From Isoetes taiwanensis (lineage: Eukaryota; Streptophyta; Lycopodiopsida; Isoetales; Isoetaceae), in assembly GCA_021234155.1 (NCBI GenBank), contig JAJEKV010000001.1:28043768-28107767 (forward strand): a DNA stretch of 64,000 nt, given 5' to 3'. Under the pieces are notes generated by a model. It was not told where the DNA came from and made no database searches. It saw only the letters and a program-made list of their open reading frames with translations. Below are positions 42,428 to 55,121 of the stretch, in pieces. A program made the position numbers and the translations under genes. The number at the start of each line of letters is the position of its first letter. Position 1 is the first letter of the stretch.

Positions 42428-42945
42428 TTTTTCCTTTCTGCCTTCTGACAAGTTGAGGTCCTTTTCTTCTCCAAGTATTTGGGGCCTTCATCTGAAGCAT
42501 CTTGGTGGGCACTCCGTGCACTATCTACCTTGGTGGGCCATAAGAAGATTGACTATCATGCCACCACTATCACTTTGGTCCGACGAGATCTGGCTATTGG
42601 GGGACGTGGCGGGCTGCGCTAGTATGCGACTCCTTGTCGCAGCACCCTTGGCCACTTGCTTACCACCGAAGGCAGCCGCTCGAGCCGCCCTCTTTGCTAG
42701 TCCCAGCACCACCTTAATGCGCTACCGGCCGCCTCCTCAGCCTATGGAGGAAGATGAGGAACCTAGTTCTTATATATCTTTTTTTTACAATTATAAATCT
42801 TTGTATTGCGTATAAATGTAATCTTTGATGGGCATTTTTCAATAAGCCATCATATAATATATATACGTAGTACAATTAAATTGTCTTTTCCCTACGATAT
42901 TTGTCTTTCTCTTTTAGAGTTTGAAGTATAAGAAATCGTACAGGG

Positions 42946-43431
42946 TTGTATATTCATTCTTGTCGTCTTACAGACGATGAGCTGGAAGAGAACGAAGACG
43001 GAATACCCGAGGAACTGCGAGGGGAAGATCAGCTACCTCCAGAGCAAGACTATGGTCAAGAGTATGTAGAGTGTCAGGGTGGGGATGACGATTATGGGGC
43101 AGAGGAACCCGTGGATGAAGGAGAGCCCTACGATTCAATTAAGGGCTTTGAAATTGTCAATATCCTCCGTGAGCGCGCCTTCGAGCATCTAGAACAGACT
43201 CTCCGTCGTACCTGGAACTACTGGGATATGACGAAGCACGAGGCTTTTGCCGACGCAAATGATCATCTTTGGCAGATCTTCTACGCACTGAGAGACCTCT
43301 TCAATTTGCTCATCATTAGTCCTACGTTAGATTACCAGTATGTTATCATCCAGGCATGGGCTCGCTACAAGGTAGTCAGGGCAGTACGGAGTATTCGTTA
43401 CTCCATCCTGTACCCTTTCGTACAGCCCTAG
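42946..43431 (+). CDS. Third pre-gag frame of element B, unknown
   Basis: An open frame of 161 codons. The start is uncertain because readable sequence (CRLTDDELEENEDG) begins just after the first Met. The first half is very acidic (Glu/Asp-rich). The second half looks helical (EIVNILRERAFEHLEQTLRRTWNYW, DHLWQIFYALRDLFNLL). It stops 250 bases before gag. I see no known domain and no clear match to 1884-2255 of element A, which occupies the same place. Confidence 0.5.
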   Translation: MYIHSCRLTDDELEENEDGIPEELRGEDQLPPEQDYGQEYVECQGGDDDYGAEEPVDEGEPYDSIKGFEIVNILRERAFEHLEQTLRRTWNYWDMTKHEAFADANDHLWQIFYALRDLFNLLIISPTLDYQYVIIQAWARYKVVRAVRSIRYSILYPFVQP

Positions 43432-43683
43432 GCCTGATCTCCACAGCCTTTTCATGGCTAAGTGTGTGTTGGTTAAAATTGTCCAATGTATAATCATTAG
43501 TTTTGTATTGTACAGCCTCAAGTTTTTGTTAAAACACCCTTCAATGTAACTGTCACTTTGGCTTCATAATAAAGTTACCTTCCTTAATTCTCTTCCATTG
43601 TTCTTATTGTTGTTTCGTGGTACTGTTCAAAATGATCTTCATTGTGACACTTTGTATAACATTACTTCCGCGTATACCTCCTT

Positions 43684-45498
43684 ATGGTCAATATAGACGG
43701 TGTACGTAATGCTTCTTGGCACACCCCCTCGGATGCTGGCAGATTGACACCCGAGCAAGAGCTCTTGTTGATAAAGAGACAGTTGGTAGAGCTGCAGACC
43801 TATGTGTTGAACACAAACCCTCCGCAGTTCGCACCTGAAAATGGACCGGAGTTACCGCCACCACCGTCAAGTCCACCAACCGAGCAGCCACCCGCACCGG
43901 CACCAGCACCCGTGCCTGTACAAAGGAGACACCATGCTAAGCGACGAAGAAGCTCTTCTAGCGAGAGTGCCACGTCTTCACAGAACACCTCTGAATCTTC
44001 ACAATCATCCGTGTCGTCAGGTCACCATGCTAGGAAAGATAAGGAGTACCGCAAGACCGTGGACACCGCCATTACCAGTATATGGAAGAACAGGAAATTA
44101 GCACAGTTTGATGGTAAGTCCAGGGGAGGTCTTAACGCGGAATCTTGGTTAGACGAGATGAAGGAATTCGGCAAATCCTACGGTATGACCGAGAAGGATA
44201 CTGGGAAGGTCGCCACCACCAACCTTACAGGTGCAGCTAGGATTTGGTGGAAAGGCTATGCTAGGGCCAAACATCTAGACAGGAGCAGATGCAAGTTTAA
44301 AAAGTTTGTCAAGGCTTTTAAGTCGCATTATGTACCCCGTGCACACAAGTGCCAACAGATACAGACTTTTTATAGGTTGGAGCAGAAGGGTATGCCAGTT
44401 CAAGCCTATACGGATGAATTCATGCACTTGAGGCTGTATGTGCCAGGTATGAATGAGAAGAGGGCAGTAGAGGTTATATTGAAGGGTTGGCCCCATCAAT
44501 CAAACGAATGGTTAAGGCCATAGACCCGAAATCAGTTGCGGAGGCAGAGGCTAAAGCATTGAGCCTCGAAGAGGAGACACCAAAGAAGCAGTACCAGCGT
44601 CCCGCCTCCTATTCGCAGCCTCGCCCTTATACACCGTATAAGCCTCGTTCTCCAAGTCCTTGGCCCCCTCAGCAAAATTCAAATGGGCGATAGGATAAGA
44701 AAGTCACCTTCAACGTGCCAGATAAGCCCAATAATGTGGGTAATTCCATTCGGGACCTCTTACGGTCTATTCCCAAGGAGGCTCAAGCACAGCTCCGTAG
44801 GGATAAAGCATGTTTTAAGTGTATGCGGCCCGGGCACATGATGCAAAGCTGCCCTTATGTCACACAAACTGCTCAGCTGGCCATGGCCGATCTCGACTGG
44901 GACGCCCTCGAGTCATCACCACCTGTTGACGAGGAGGCTCCCGAGTACATTCACGGTGCGTCTCATATCCTTGCAGCCATTGAAACCGGCAATGCTGAAA
45001 ATCAGCCAGTCGTTATTTCTACTAATAGGTCAGGTAGACAGTAAGCCCTTCATAATTCTTATGGATACGGGTAGTACCCATAACTTTGCGTCTCCTAGAA
45101 TGGCCCAGGTGTTGCACCTTGAGACTTTGAGATCCCGACCGAAACCTGTAATCTTAGCCAGTGGTAAGATCAGACATACAAATGGCTGTCGCATTAACCT
45201 CAGAATGCAGTTGCCAGGAGCACCAGTTGCATTGGATGCCGAGTTAATGGATATTGGCAAATATGATCTGATTGTTGGCATGAAATTCTTGGCATCTGCA
45301 AAAGCCAATATAGACTGCGAAAAACGGGAAGTGACCTTCAACGCAGCTAATGGAGCCCGAGTAACTATAAAAGGTGATCCATTAAACCCCATTATGCAGT
45401 CCATGTCTATCAGGCAGTTAGATAAGGCTATACGCAAGGATGCGATACTTTGCGTCATCAGACTTGCCTCCATTGAGTCGGATGCTAAACAGAAGTAG
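43684..45498 (+). pseudogene. Element B gag and protease, frame-broken
   Basis: Gag starts MVNIDGVRNASW and carries a Pro-rich and a Ser-rich stretch. Then comes the same Retrotrans_gag domain as element A ([31 protein letters not shown]). The frame shifts near 44490, meets a stop at 44691-44693, and resumes with the zinc knuckle CFKCMRPGHMMQSC (about 44809). After another shift near 45040 the protease shows an intact active site, LMDTGSTHNFAS (about 45058). It stops at 45496-45498. Confidence 0.92.
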
Positions 45499-45510
45499 GT
45501 AGTCGATGCA

Positions 45511-46989
45511 TTGCCAGAGAACATTGCCAATCTTCTCAGGGAATTTAAGGATCTTTTTCCAGATGAGATCCAGAAACTTCCTCCTTTCAGAGGGGTGGAA
45601 TGTGAGATAGCTTTGGAACCCGGTACTAAGCCTACCAGTAAGGCCCCGTACCGTACGAGTCCACCTGAGTTGGCAGAGCTTAAGAAGCAACTCCAGGAGC
45701 TATTGAACCTCAGGCTTCATTCGGCCTAGTGTTTCACCTTTTGGCGCTCCTATTCTCTTTGTTAAGAAGAAGGATGGTTCCATGAGGATGTGCATTGACT
45801 ATCGGCAGCTCAACAAGCATTTCGTTATGCTTTACCTAGAGCAGATGATCTGATGGACCAATTGCAAGGGGCCAAGTACTTCTCAAAGATTGATTTACGC
45901 TCTGGGTATTATCAGATACGAATTAAAGAGGAGGACATCCATAAATCTGCTTTTCGCACTAGATACGGGCATTATGAATTTACAGTTATGCCTTTTGGTT
46001 TAACTAATGCCCCCGCAACTTTCATGCGATTAATGAATGATGTCTTCCGAGAATACTTGGATGATTTTGTTGTTATTTTCTTTGATGACATTCTCATCTA
46101 TAGTAAAACCCTGGAGGAGCATGGGAAGCATCTTCGGTTGGCCTTGCAGAAGCTAAGACGTCACCAGCTCTTTGCAAAGTTCTCTAAGTGCAAGTTTGCC
46201 ACACCGAAGGTCGACTATTTCGGCCATGTGATTTCAGCCGAGGGAATTGCTACAGATCCAGCAAAGATAGAGGCAGTCAAGGATTGGCCCATTCCGGGTA
46301 ATGTTTCAGAGGTCCGCAGTTTTTTGGGATTGGCAGGATATTACTGGAAGTTTGTCAAGGATTTTGCCAGGATAGCAGCACCTCTCACCGACCTTACAAA
46401 GCATGAGAAAGTCAAGGATTGGGTCGAACACTGGAAAGCAAAGGTCCAGGTAAGTTTTTAGAAGCTTAAGGACGCTTTGACGTCAGCACTAGTCCTCACA
46501 TTACCGGACCCGGAAAAGGATAAGTTAGTAGCAACGGATGCCAGTAAAATTGCTACCGGGGGAGTCCTAATGCAGGAAGGGAGGGTTATTGCCTATGACT
46601 CTAAGAAGATGAATGAGACCGAACAGCGATACCCTACCCATGATCAGGAACTGTTAGCAGTTGTCTGCGCTTTACGGATATGGAGACACTACCTTCTTGG
46701 TAGGAGATTCCAGCTTGATACGGATCATCAGAGTCTCCGTTATCTTTCTACCCAGCCGAATCTCAATCTCCGTCAGAGAAGGTGGATGGAATTTTTGGAG
46801 GAGTATGATTTTGAGATTATGTATAAGCCTGGCAAGCACAATGTGGTTGCGGATGCGTTGTCACGCCATCCTTTGGTAACCCGAACCCATTGTAACACGA
46901 TTGCCACGCTCACCAGTGAGTTCGGGAAACACATAGAGCAGACCTTAGCCACGGATCCAGAATATTCCGTGAAGTGTGGAACAGCTTAG
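45511..46989 (+). pseudogene. Element B reverse transcriptase and RNase H, frame-broken
   Basis: RT begins after NIANLLREFKDLFPDEI and includes [15 protein letters not shown] and [11 protein letters not shown]. Losses relative to element A include a frameshift near 45715 and a deletion of about 11 bases near 45825. There is a stop at 46459-46461. RNase H then reads ATDASKIATGGVLMQEGR, YPTHDQELLAVV and LDTDHQSLRYL until the frame breaks near 46970. Confidence 0.92.
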
Positions 46990-48428
46990 CCAATGAGGCA
47001 CGGACAGATAAGGAGCGTGAAGCTTTCCGCTCGTATAAGAAAGAGGGCAATTTGTTATATTATAAAGATAAGTTGTGTGTACCCGAAACTTTAGGCGTAC
47101 GTAAGCTTATTCTCCATGATACACACAATAGCCCTATAGCTGGACATGCAGGTTTCATGAAGACCTACTTTAAGATTCGCTCCAGCTACTATTGGCCACG
47201 TATGAAGAAGGACATTGCCAGATACATTAAGCAATGTCAAGTGTGTCAGCAAACCAGAATTGCAACCTCTAGATGTGCCCAACGCCAAATGGGAAGTGAT
47301 AACCATGGATTTCATTGTGGGCCTTTCACGTACCCTCCGCGGATATGATGCCTTAATGGTCGTGGTCGACAAATTGTCAAAAATGGCTCATTTCTTGCCA
47401 TGTCGTACCACAGACACAGCCTTGGACACAGCTTTGCTGTTTGCAAAGGAAATCTTCAGATTACACGGGATGCCACGAGTGATAGTATCCGACAGGGATC
47501 CCAAGTTTGTAAGTGCATTCTGGAAGATTTCTTTGCTACCATCCAGACCAAGCTTGCTATGAGTACAGCATATCATCCTCAGACGGATGGACAGACAGAG
47601 TGCATCAATCGCATTATAGAGGATATGCTCAGAAGTTATGTCTGGAGTAAGCAATCTCAATGGGCTGACTATATTTATTTGGTCGAGTTCGCCTATAACA
47701 GCATGAACCAGGAGTCTTCAAGAATGTCTCCCTTCATGATAAATTATGGTTATCAATGCCTTACTCCAGACACATGGCATAACCCTGTTTCTAGGGTGGA
47801 GGTTTCTCAACAACTCCGCTTGGAAATGCAAGCTTTGGTTGAGGAAGTTCGTGTGTATTTATTGGCTGCGCGTAGTCGTCAGAAAAGTGTCGCTGATAAG
47901 CACAGGACCCAACGAGTTTTCCAGGTGGGCGATTCGGTTTGGCTTAAGATTAAGGTTAAACAAGCCAAGCTCAAAATTGGCAACTGCAAGAAATTGGCAC
48001 CCAGATGGGCTGGGCCATTTAAGATCACTGAACGTGTTGGAGATCAGGCATATCGCTTGGATTTGCCACCCCGCTTGAAGATCCACAAGGTCTTTCACGT
48101 GAGTCTTCTGAAGCAACACACTCCTGATCCAGAGGAGATATTTGATACACCCACCCTCCTTGAAATGACAGAAGAGCATCTAGAGATAGTGCCTGAAGCT
48201 CTTCTTGATCGGGCCTATAAGCAGACCAGAAGGACTCAAATGCTACAATATTTGGTCAAGTGGAAGCACTTGCCAGCTGAGGATGCTACCTGGGTGATAA
48301 AGATTGATCTTGATAAGCATTATTCAGACTTCATGCGGGAATCTCAAGGCCGCACCATCAACGATGTCATCAACCCCGCACCCGGCGGTAAGCTTGGAAG
48401 GCTTGATTCGGCATGGGTCATGCAGTGA
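46974..48428 (+). pseudogene. Element B integrase with chromodomain, frame-broken
   Basis: The HHCC zinc finger (HDTHNSPIAGHAGF ... CQVCQQ) is followed by a short deletion near 47260, then the core (MDFIVGLSRT, DRDPKF, TDGQTECINRIIED). The APRWAGPFKITERVG region follows, and the chromodomain LQYLVKWKHLPAEDATWV ends the protein (about 48240-48300). The frame changes at about 47340 and 47530. The region that is deleted in element A (VVVDKLSKMAHF) is present here. Confidence 0.92.
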
Positions 48429-49068
48429 GCTGTGGGGGTAGATGCATCGTAAATAGAAGTAGTTACCGATGATGAGATCACCTTTGTGTTCTCTAGGACG
48501 TGGTATATTGTCAATGTCGGCATGACCGCGGATTGCTTGGAAAGCATATAGTTGATAGGCTGCATTCATCTCGGCTATAATGGGAACTTGGCCATTCCTT
48601 ATGCCGCAATGAATTGCGAACCATAGGCATGATAGGTTCCCTAGTAGATAGGGTTTTCTTTTATTTTTTTTATAGGGGGTGGTCCCTTCAACCACAACAT
48701 ACTTAATTAATGTGTATATATATACTGATGTATTGACATGTGCAGGCCAGTGAGCGGTACGTGACCTGCCCATGTATAGAGGGTTGCTGATGGCCCAAGT
48801 TTTCCAGTTTTCATCTTGTCTACATGAGTTCGATCTTCGTAGTGTGATGTTTACTATTGGACTTTGGTCCTTTAAACTTCTTTTTCTCATGATAATGTTA
48901 AATGCACCTTGGTGCTTAAACACTTATGTGGTTTTTAAATTCTATTTCTATTACCTTCGGGAATAAGACATTACCTCACTTTTTGTACGTATAACTTATT
49001 AAGATGTGTATCATTTGTTTTAACTAACCCCAATGCTGAGGACATCATTATTTCTAAGGGGGGGAGAA
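48429..49068 (+). other. Element B 3' non-coding region and polypurine tract
   Basis: It contains the block shared with element A (ACCGATGATGAGATCACC ... TGTCGGCATGACCGCG, about 48464-48530). It ends with ATGCTGAGGACATCATTATT followed by the purine tract AAGGGGGGGAGAA beside the LTR. Confidence 0.75.
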
Positions 49069-49767
49069 TGTGACATTCCACGTATTTATACGATATACGT
49101 ATAAATATACTGACACGTCACGCAGTAAGAATACGCCACCATGGGGTATGTTAACCTAGGGGGTTGACCTAAGAGGGATTAATTTAGCTATGCTAAATTA
49201 ATAAGGGGTTAAATAAGGGTTAATTTCCTATAATTAAGGAATCATTATCTAAGTAATTTAATTAAGCTAATTAAGTTAGGATAATTGATTAATTAGGGGA
49301 AGGACACCTGGCCAAACTCGATTGGCCAGCAGGAAACTGCTAATTTGGGCCAGCAAATTGGTCCCAATTCCCAATTTGCCCCAAATCGATTCCAAGGAGA
49401 GGAGCTGCTGGGCGCCCAGATTGATTGAAGATGGAGATGCCACATGACAATGGATCCAGCAGGAATTCGGGTTAGTGGATAGATTAGCTTGACATTCTAG
49501 GGCTAGCGCCTCTGTCAGTCTTCTCTGCTTGTCTTTGATTATGATTAACCCTTGTTTGGTAGTTAGAACTGTTCTCAACTATGGATTATGTTCTGTGATG
49601 TATGGATGGATGTATCTCTGGTAGTATCTTTGTTAGTTCTTCCGGAAAGTAGGGTTTAAGGGGGGTAGAGACCTCTGTGGCCTATGTTCATTAGTATGCT
49701 CCTAGTAGCTCCCCTAGTACCCAGTGATGCGGCCTGTGCACAAGATCCCACCGAGCTGTGGAATCTA
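49069..49767 (+). repeat. Truncated 3' LTR of element B
   Basis: It matches 37704 onward, with about a dozen differences, until GAGCTGTGGAATCTA. After that the sequence changes to a copia fragment. The second half of the LTR, including the 41-base conserved block, is missing. Confidence 0.92.
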
Positions 49768-52060
49768 ATGGAGGGCACAAATAGCTTATAGGCTTTTATT
49801 GTATCACTATATCCTACCATCATATAAGATATGCCCCTAGTAGAAAGTTTTCTTTTTTCTTCTTTAGAGAGGTGGGCATAGGCAGTGCACCCGTAGATTT
49901 TCAGATGGCTAACTAAAGGCATTCCCCCGTCCAAGCCTCCTCTGGTACACATGACATCAACTTAATGGGAGCTGGGTAAAAATATACGCATCAGTATGAA
50001 CCGCTTCTGCCAAAACTTTTACTCAATCTCTTTTGAAAGAATCATTGCCCTGCCAGTTCTAACACAATTCAGTTTCTATGCTCCACTACTCCATTTTGCT
50101 GGTGCTCATGAGCTACGGACATCTCGTGCTTAATGCCTATAGACTGAAGGTACTCTTCAAACCCTCCACCACAAAATTCGCCACCTCGGTCTGTCCTAAT
50201 CCTTTGATGCTCTTCTCTTTATAGATTTCAACCATCTGCTTCCAGATCTTAAGAATTCAAAAGCTTTTGATGTACTGCATAAAGTAGACCCAATTTTTGC
50301 GTGTATAATCATCTATAATAAGTAAAAAGTACCTGGATCCTCTTAATGTGGCACTCGAACAGGGCCCTAGACATCCATATCACGAGCTCTAATGGTTGTG
50401 TTGCTCGTTCTCTTTGCAACTTCTTGATAAGGCTTTCTATTAAGTTTCCCGTTCTTAAAAAACTGGTAGCTCATGTGGCCTAGCCTCTCATGCTCCACTT
50501 GAGCAACATTATTTGACTCTGCATCCAAAGCAACGGGGTGCTTTTGGCACCAGCTAAGCTTATGAATTCCTTCCTGTTTTTCACCTCGAGCTACAACGCT
50601 TTTGTGCTTATTTTTTATAATGCATTGACCTCCTCCAAATTTGACAAATAGTCCAGTTTCGTCTATCTTCGATATAACATGAGATTCACCTCAATCTCAG
50701 GGACGTAAAGCATATTCTTCAATTGAATTGTGGAAAGACTCGTGGTTACTATCCATAACTAGTGACACCAGGCATTCCTTTTAATCTTCACTTTCTTGCC
50801 ATGTGGAAGATCAATGAGCTACTCAAACAATGCCTTGTTATTGGTCATGTGATCACTTGCCCTAGAATCCAAGTACCAAATCCTGTGACACATTTAAACA
50901 ACAAACTTCCTGACCATTCTTTTACTGATATCACACTAGACATCTTCCCTTTTTGTTGCATTCCATACAAAAATATATATACATATCAGTTTGCACATCA
51001 CATGATATGTATACTTAATCATCGGTCTTACACCTGCAAACCTGCTTGTCTCCTTCTTAACTTGCATTGCCATGAATGCTCAATAGACAAAGAGCAATGA
51101 ATCACTGCTTGAACTTTTCTCAGACTTGACTTTTATATTCACTAGTCTTTGAGGCCCTATATGCATGGTGTTCTTTCATTTTACTTCATCTTTTTGCATC
51201 ATAGCTTTCTGCGTTCTTTTCCTTATGTCTTATTTTGGGCAGTCTCTGACCAAATAACCATGCTTATTACAATTGTAACACTTCCTAGCTTCATCTCCGT
51301 CATTTCTGCACACAAATGCCTAGCTTTCACCCTTTTTCTTCCCACACCTAGCTTGATTGCATTTCTTCATAAGAATTTGTTGACTGGCTTATTCTAATTG
51401 ATGTGTCCAGTAGACCAATAAAATTCTTGATATTGTTACAAGAAATTAGTAGCCCAATGAGTAACGCTACAACAACTAGGTCATCATCAATTCCTTTCTC
51501 AAGGCCTTTAAGCTGAAGACTAGCAGCCTTAATTTTTGAAATATATTCCTCAGCTGAATTGCATTCCTTAAGTTTTTTGGTGAAGATGACATCATACAGA
51601 TCCGCTTGCTAAGAGAAATGACTTTTCCTTTAGATCTTTTCCAATTGCATCAATGCTTCTTTAACACTATCAGCTGCTTCCACTTGGGTGATCATTGTAT
51701 CATTCAAATATCTCATGAGCTAATTCCTGGCTTCCCAATCCCTTTGCACCCATTTCAGAAGTGCTTGCTTTTCCATCTCATGCACCTTTGTACCATCAGT
51801 ATCCTTTGGTTCATTCTTGCATCCAGACATCGCTCTCTTGACAATCTGGGCCATCGCGGGGTCTGCAAGCTTTGGTTCATCTCTAGAGATGATGTTCTCC
51901 AAATGATGTTCCAGAGCCCTTCTGCAGCAGGATTCCCCCTAACCTTAGTCAAAGTTTGAGGTCTAGCGGTATTCGTTGCTACTTGGAATGACTTGGAGTA
52001 GGTACAGAAAGCCTTCTTAGCATGGGCACTGGGAGTGAAATCCACAGTCCCATATCAAAT
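49768..52060 (-). mobile_element. Decayed copia fragment (gag to integrase)
   Basis: On the minus strand it runs from gag (LMRYLNDT-like sequence near 51700 and NPAAEGLW near 51930) through the pre-integrase region to integrase. In integrase, EHQQNGVVEHRN-like sequence near 50070-50100 and LKIYGCTAYAHLSKEEKRKL (about 49860-49920) are readable. RT and RNase H are absent, and the fragment ends exactly at the break in the LTR of element B. No frame is intact. It belongs to a different copia family from 16227-20882. Confidence 0.85.
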
Positions 52061-52129
52061 TCTGCTGCATGAGACAAGTCTCTTGCCTGTGCAGAGAGCA
52101 GTCCTTGATCATCACATCGTCTACTTTTA

Positions 52130-52235
52130 GAAGGTGGTCAGTATGGACGATGGCTTATACCGTGGCAATGGGATCGCGGTGCCTCAAGGCCTGCGGGAAA
52201 GAAAAGAGGGCTCAATAGCTGACCAGATGGAATAT
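52130..52235 (-). repeat. Dispersed repeat, inverted relative of 36760-36930
   Basis: On the minus strand it reads GATCCCATTGCCACGGTATAAGCC ... CCATACTGACCACCTTCTAAAAGTAGACG, close to 36830-36900. Confidence 0.5.
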
Positions 52236-53140
52236 ACAAGACAATAGGTGCAAACAAAAGAGGATTTCCATAGCTTGAGTGGTACCTTGACGTTTGCTTC
52301 CTTGGCAAGCTTTGGAATGTGAGCACCCTTGAACAGATCAAGATAGCATATTACCAGCACCACATGAACCCTACACTGAATGGCGCCCATAATTTTGCCC
52401 ATGAAAAAGAGCAGACTCATCGCCTCCATATGGACAAGTGCGCGCCATCTCCAAATTGAGATATGCAAATAGATTGGAGAGCCATGCTAAGATAGGCTTG
52501 TCAGTGCTACGAAGTGGGAGCCGTTGAGAATGAATGTCACACTCTTCAGAGCTGCTCGGCGCATGATCACATCCGAGCATGCTGTGCTGAGCTAGTCAGG
52601 CCCAACCCGCCACTGCATGTGATCTTGAGCACAACTTCAATACGACTGCTAGGATCATATCTTTAAGAAGTCATGGATATGCGGGCATTTCAAATGCTGC
52701 ACATTGAAATGTGTTTCAAAGTTTGATTTTATGTATACCAGAATGCCTGGTAAACATACATTTTTGTAACGTGGAAACTGGTTATGTTATATTCTGCGGC
52801 AAAAAAAATCTTCCAAATGCTGTTAGATCTTCAAAGCCTGTGTAGAATCGATAGAAAATATCTCGAATCGGTAGAATCGCTGGCTAAAATGTCTCGAAAT
52901 CACCGGTGGAACTGCCTTAAGAGCCATCGGAGAAGGCCATAGACCAAAACCCTGCAGCGAAGAAAAAATAGTTTACATTCAGGGTTTGAAACCATGATAC
53001 GTGGCACAGTGCAATTGGATCCCAGGGGCAGAATGTAATATAATCGATTTTTACTGTTTTATAATACGTTTCAATCCCATATACATTTCAAATTACAGTT
53101 GCGCTTCAATTGGAACGTTTCAACACCCCCTTTATTCCTG
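52236..53140. other. Stretch without a recognised gene
   Basis: I see no supported gene. Short open frames have no recognisable similarity. Confidence 0.4.
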
Positions 53141-53149
53141 TAGTGGTGC

Positions 53150-53430
53150 CACATCCTATGCTTCGAATAAATTCGACGTGAAACCCCCTTTTGTCTAGGT
53201 GCATATTCATACGAAGGGTGATGTAGGGATGCGAGAGCCTCTCCACCTCTCCTTCAAAATTATACAATACACGTAATGAATTAACACCATTACATACATT
53301 TGCTCCAAACTTTATAATATGTTGCTAATTACCCCATAAATAAGGATCGTTAGCTACAACCCAAAATAAAGTATTAACTCGCGAATGCCCATCAAATAGC
53401 TCTCGCTACACTTTGAGGGAAAACATGGCA
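53150..53430. repeat. Degenerate copy of the TIR element at 58562-59023
   Basis: It shares, in order, AAACCCCCTTT, GGTGCATATTCATACG, ATTAACACCATTA, (A)GGATCG(T/C)TA and GCCCATC-AAA-TCTCTCG with the 58.6-kb element or its complement. Spacing is conserved but the ends are eroded. Confidence 0.55.
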
Positions 53431-53639
53431 CTCGCATGATAATTTTCATGGGGAGGGCGTTACCACTTAACAAGTCTCAAGGCACAAAACCCTTTCATAA
53501 AAATTACCTAATACGTAAACAATAAAATACATAATACACAACTTGATTTATCAGAGGACACCTTATAACTAGATTATATATGTCAAAAAATAAGTTTTGA
53601 TTCAATTTCTCGATGTAATAAAATAAGATTGATTTTTAT

Positions 53640-53798
53640 TCCACAAAGACCAAAATAGTCTATGGGACCAATACAAGAAAGGCACAATAAGCCAAAGAAA
53701 AACACCTCAAGAATTTTTGAGGGAAAAAACCTTAAATAATTTACAAGCTTAAAGAAAAACGCCTCAAAGAATTCTTGAGGGAAAAAACTTGACGTTAA
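53640..53798. repeat. Dispersed LTR-like repeat, distant copy
   Basis: GTCTATGGGACCAA, GAGGGAAAAAACC and related words occur as in 36120-36300 and 57361-57510. Inside, a segment of about 50 bases (CCTCAAGAATTTTTGAGGGAAAAAACC) is duplicated. It abuts the stop codon of the DnaJ gene at 53799. Confidence 0.5.
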
Positions 53799-54816
53799 TT
53801 AGCTTACTGAGTTTTGGGAAGAAGCCCCATTATTAGCCTTCCTTCTCTTGGTATATTTCTCAGACCTTCCACATGTATAATTGGACTTTCCATTGCACTG
53901 CCATATCAAACCAACCGGAAGTAAAAAATAGCACGACATATATCCGAGTAAAACACAATTTTCCTACTTACGCCCATGTTGAAACTTGCAGTTCCGAAGT
54001 TTACATCGAATTCAAAACATGATGAAAAACTTGAATCTGTATTTGTTTTTTGAGAGGGCCCGCAGTTATGCATGTATTGATCGGATTCAATAATCTTCAT
54101 AAAAAGATCTCTCAAATCCTCAAAAGTATCTTCAGAATTCTGGAAGCCAGGAAAATAAAAAATAAATATTTCTGTCATAATAATAACTAGCAAAGACCTT
54201 TTTTTTTTTCCTGGCTAAAGGTTGCAGAGTACAAGGGCATGAATTGCAGACTATGGAAATCTATTTTGAACATCTCAAATTAAGAACCTGGTTTATGCTT
54301 TAAGAACATCTCAGCATTCCATATACCTTCTCCTGTTCCATCATATAGCTCATTTCACCTAGAAAATCTCCCATATCCTGTACCAAAAGCATAGGCATAA
54401 TAGGAATAAGACTAAGGTCGATCTGAAATGTGCCTGTATTTTTATAATTCAAGAACACTTACATCGTCCTCATCATCATCCCCTTTGTAAAGACCTGAAT
54501 CGTATAAAAACTTCTTATTACAGTCTGAAAGCACAGAATATGCTTCTTGAATTGCCTGAAACCTCAATTTAGCTTGCTCTGCTGCTGCAGGATCACCTGT
54601 AGAGCATTTATCCGGATGCCATTTCTGTGACACATTAATAGGGCATAGAATAAATAAAATCAACATTACAGAAAACGTGTTTGCAAAGATCTATGCTCAT
54701 AAAACACAGATCGACCATACCATTGCGAGTTTTCTGTAGGCACTTCGAATTTCCGCATCTGTGCAATTCCTCTGCACTCCCAAAATTGCATAGAAATTCT
54801 TACAAACGTCGTCCAT
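53799..54816 (-). CDS. DnaJ-domain protein, five exons
   Basis: Exons on the minus strand are 54721-54816, 54463-54624, 54327-54377, 53972-54139 and 53799-53897. They give 191 residues with every intron in phase 0 and GT/AG borders. The J domain begins FYAILGVQRNCTDAEIRSAY, and the HPD motif falls at the first exon joint (KWHPDKC). The rest follows as FQAIQEAYSVLSDCNKKFLYD. It continues with an acidic DDDEDD stretch and DMGDFLGEMSYMMEQEK, a segment I know from a group of plant short J proteins, then a Ser-rich part and a basic end (KYTKRRK). J domains stimulate Hsp70 ATPase, so it is probably an Hsp70 co-chaperone in cytosol or nucleus; no signal peptide is seen. Start ATG 54816 has a good context (CCAAATGG). 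An upstream ATG at about 54943 opens a short frame that may be a uORF or an alternative first exon. Confidence 0.88.
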
Positions 54817-55121
54817 TTGGCCCACAGAACTGGGCCAATATACTTACACCTGCACTATCTATTGGATCGGACACTTGAATGCTCGCCGGATTAGATCTCC
54901 TAACAAATTTGATCGCTAGGAAATTTTTGCTCCAAGTATCCATGGATTTTTGACATCTATTTTGGGAAAAAGAATGAAGTCGTATATTCTAGAAGCTCGG
55001 AGATATTTTTGGCGTCCCTGCTTTTGCAATTGACACGTGACAAAGACCATTAGATGCGTAAAATAAAGTATCTCTCCTCCCTAAAACACAAAACCACATA
55101 ATGTGGCCAAGATTACATATG

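Larger units (their letters stand above)
37704..49767 (+). mobile_element. Ty3 chromovirus, element B, with pre-gag genes including histone H3
   Basis: It comprises a 5' LTR (37704-39252), primer site (39254-39265), leader, a pre-gag region of about 3.5 kb, gag-pol (43684-48428), a non-coding end, a polypurine tract and a truncated 3' LTR (49069-49767). The pre-gag region holds an unknown ORF, a histone H3 fold and an ORF related to that of element A. Gag-pol is closely similar to element A but broken by many stops and indels. The matched parts of the two LTRs differ at roughly 2% of positions by eye, so it is moderately young. The 3' LTR breaks off at 49767 against a copia fragment. Confidence 0.95.

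Noticed and set aside
48324-48923. Minus-strand frame of 199 codons
   Set aside because: It spans the chromodomain end and non-coding 3' region of element B and resembles nothing.
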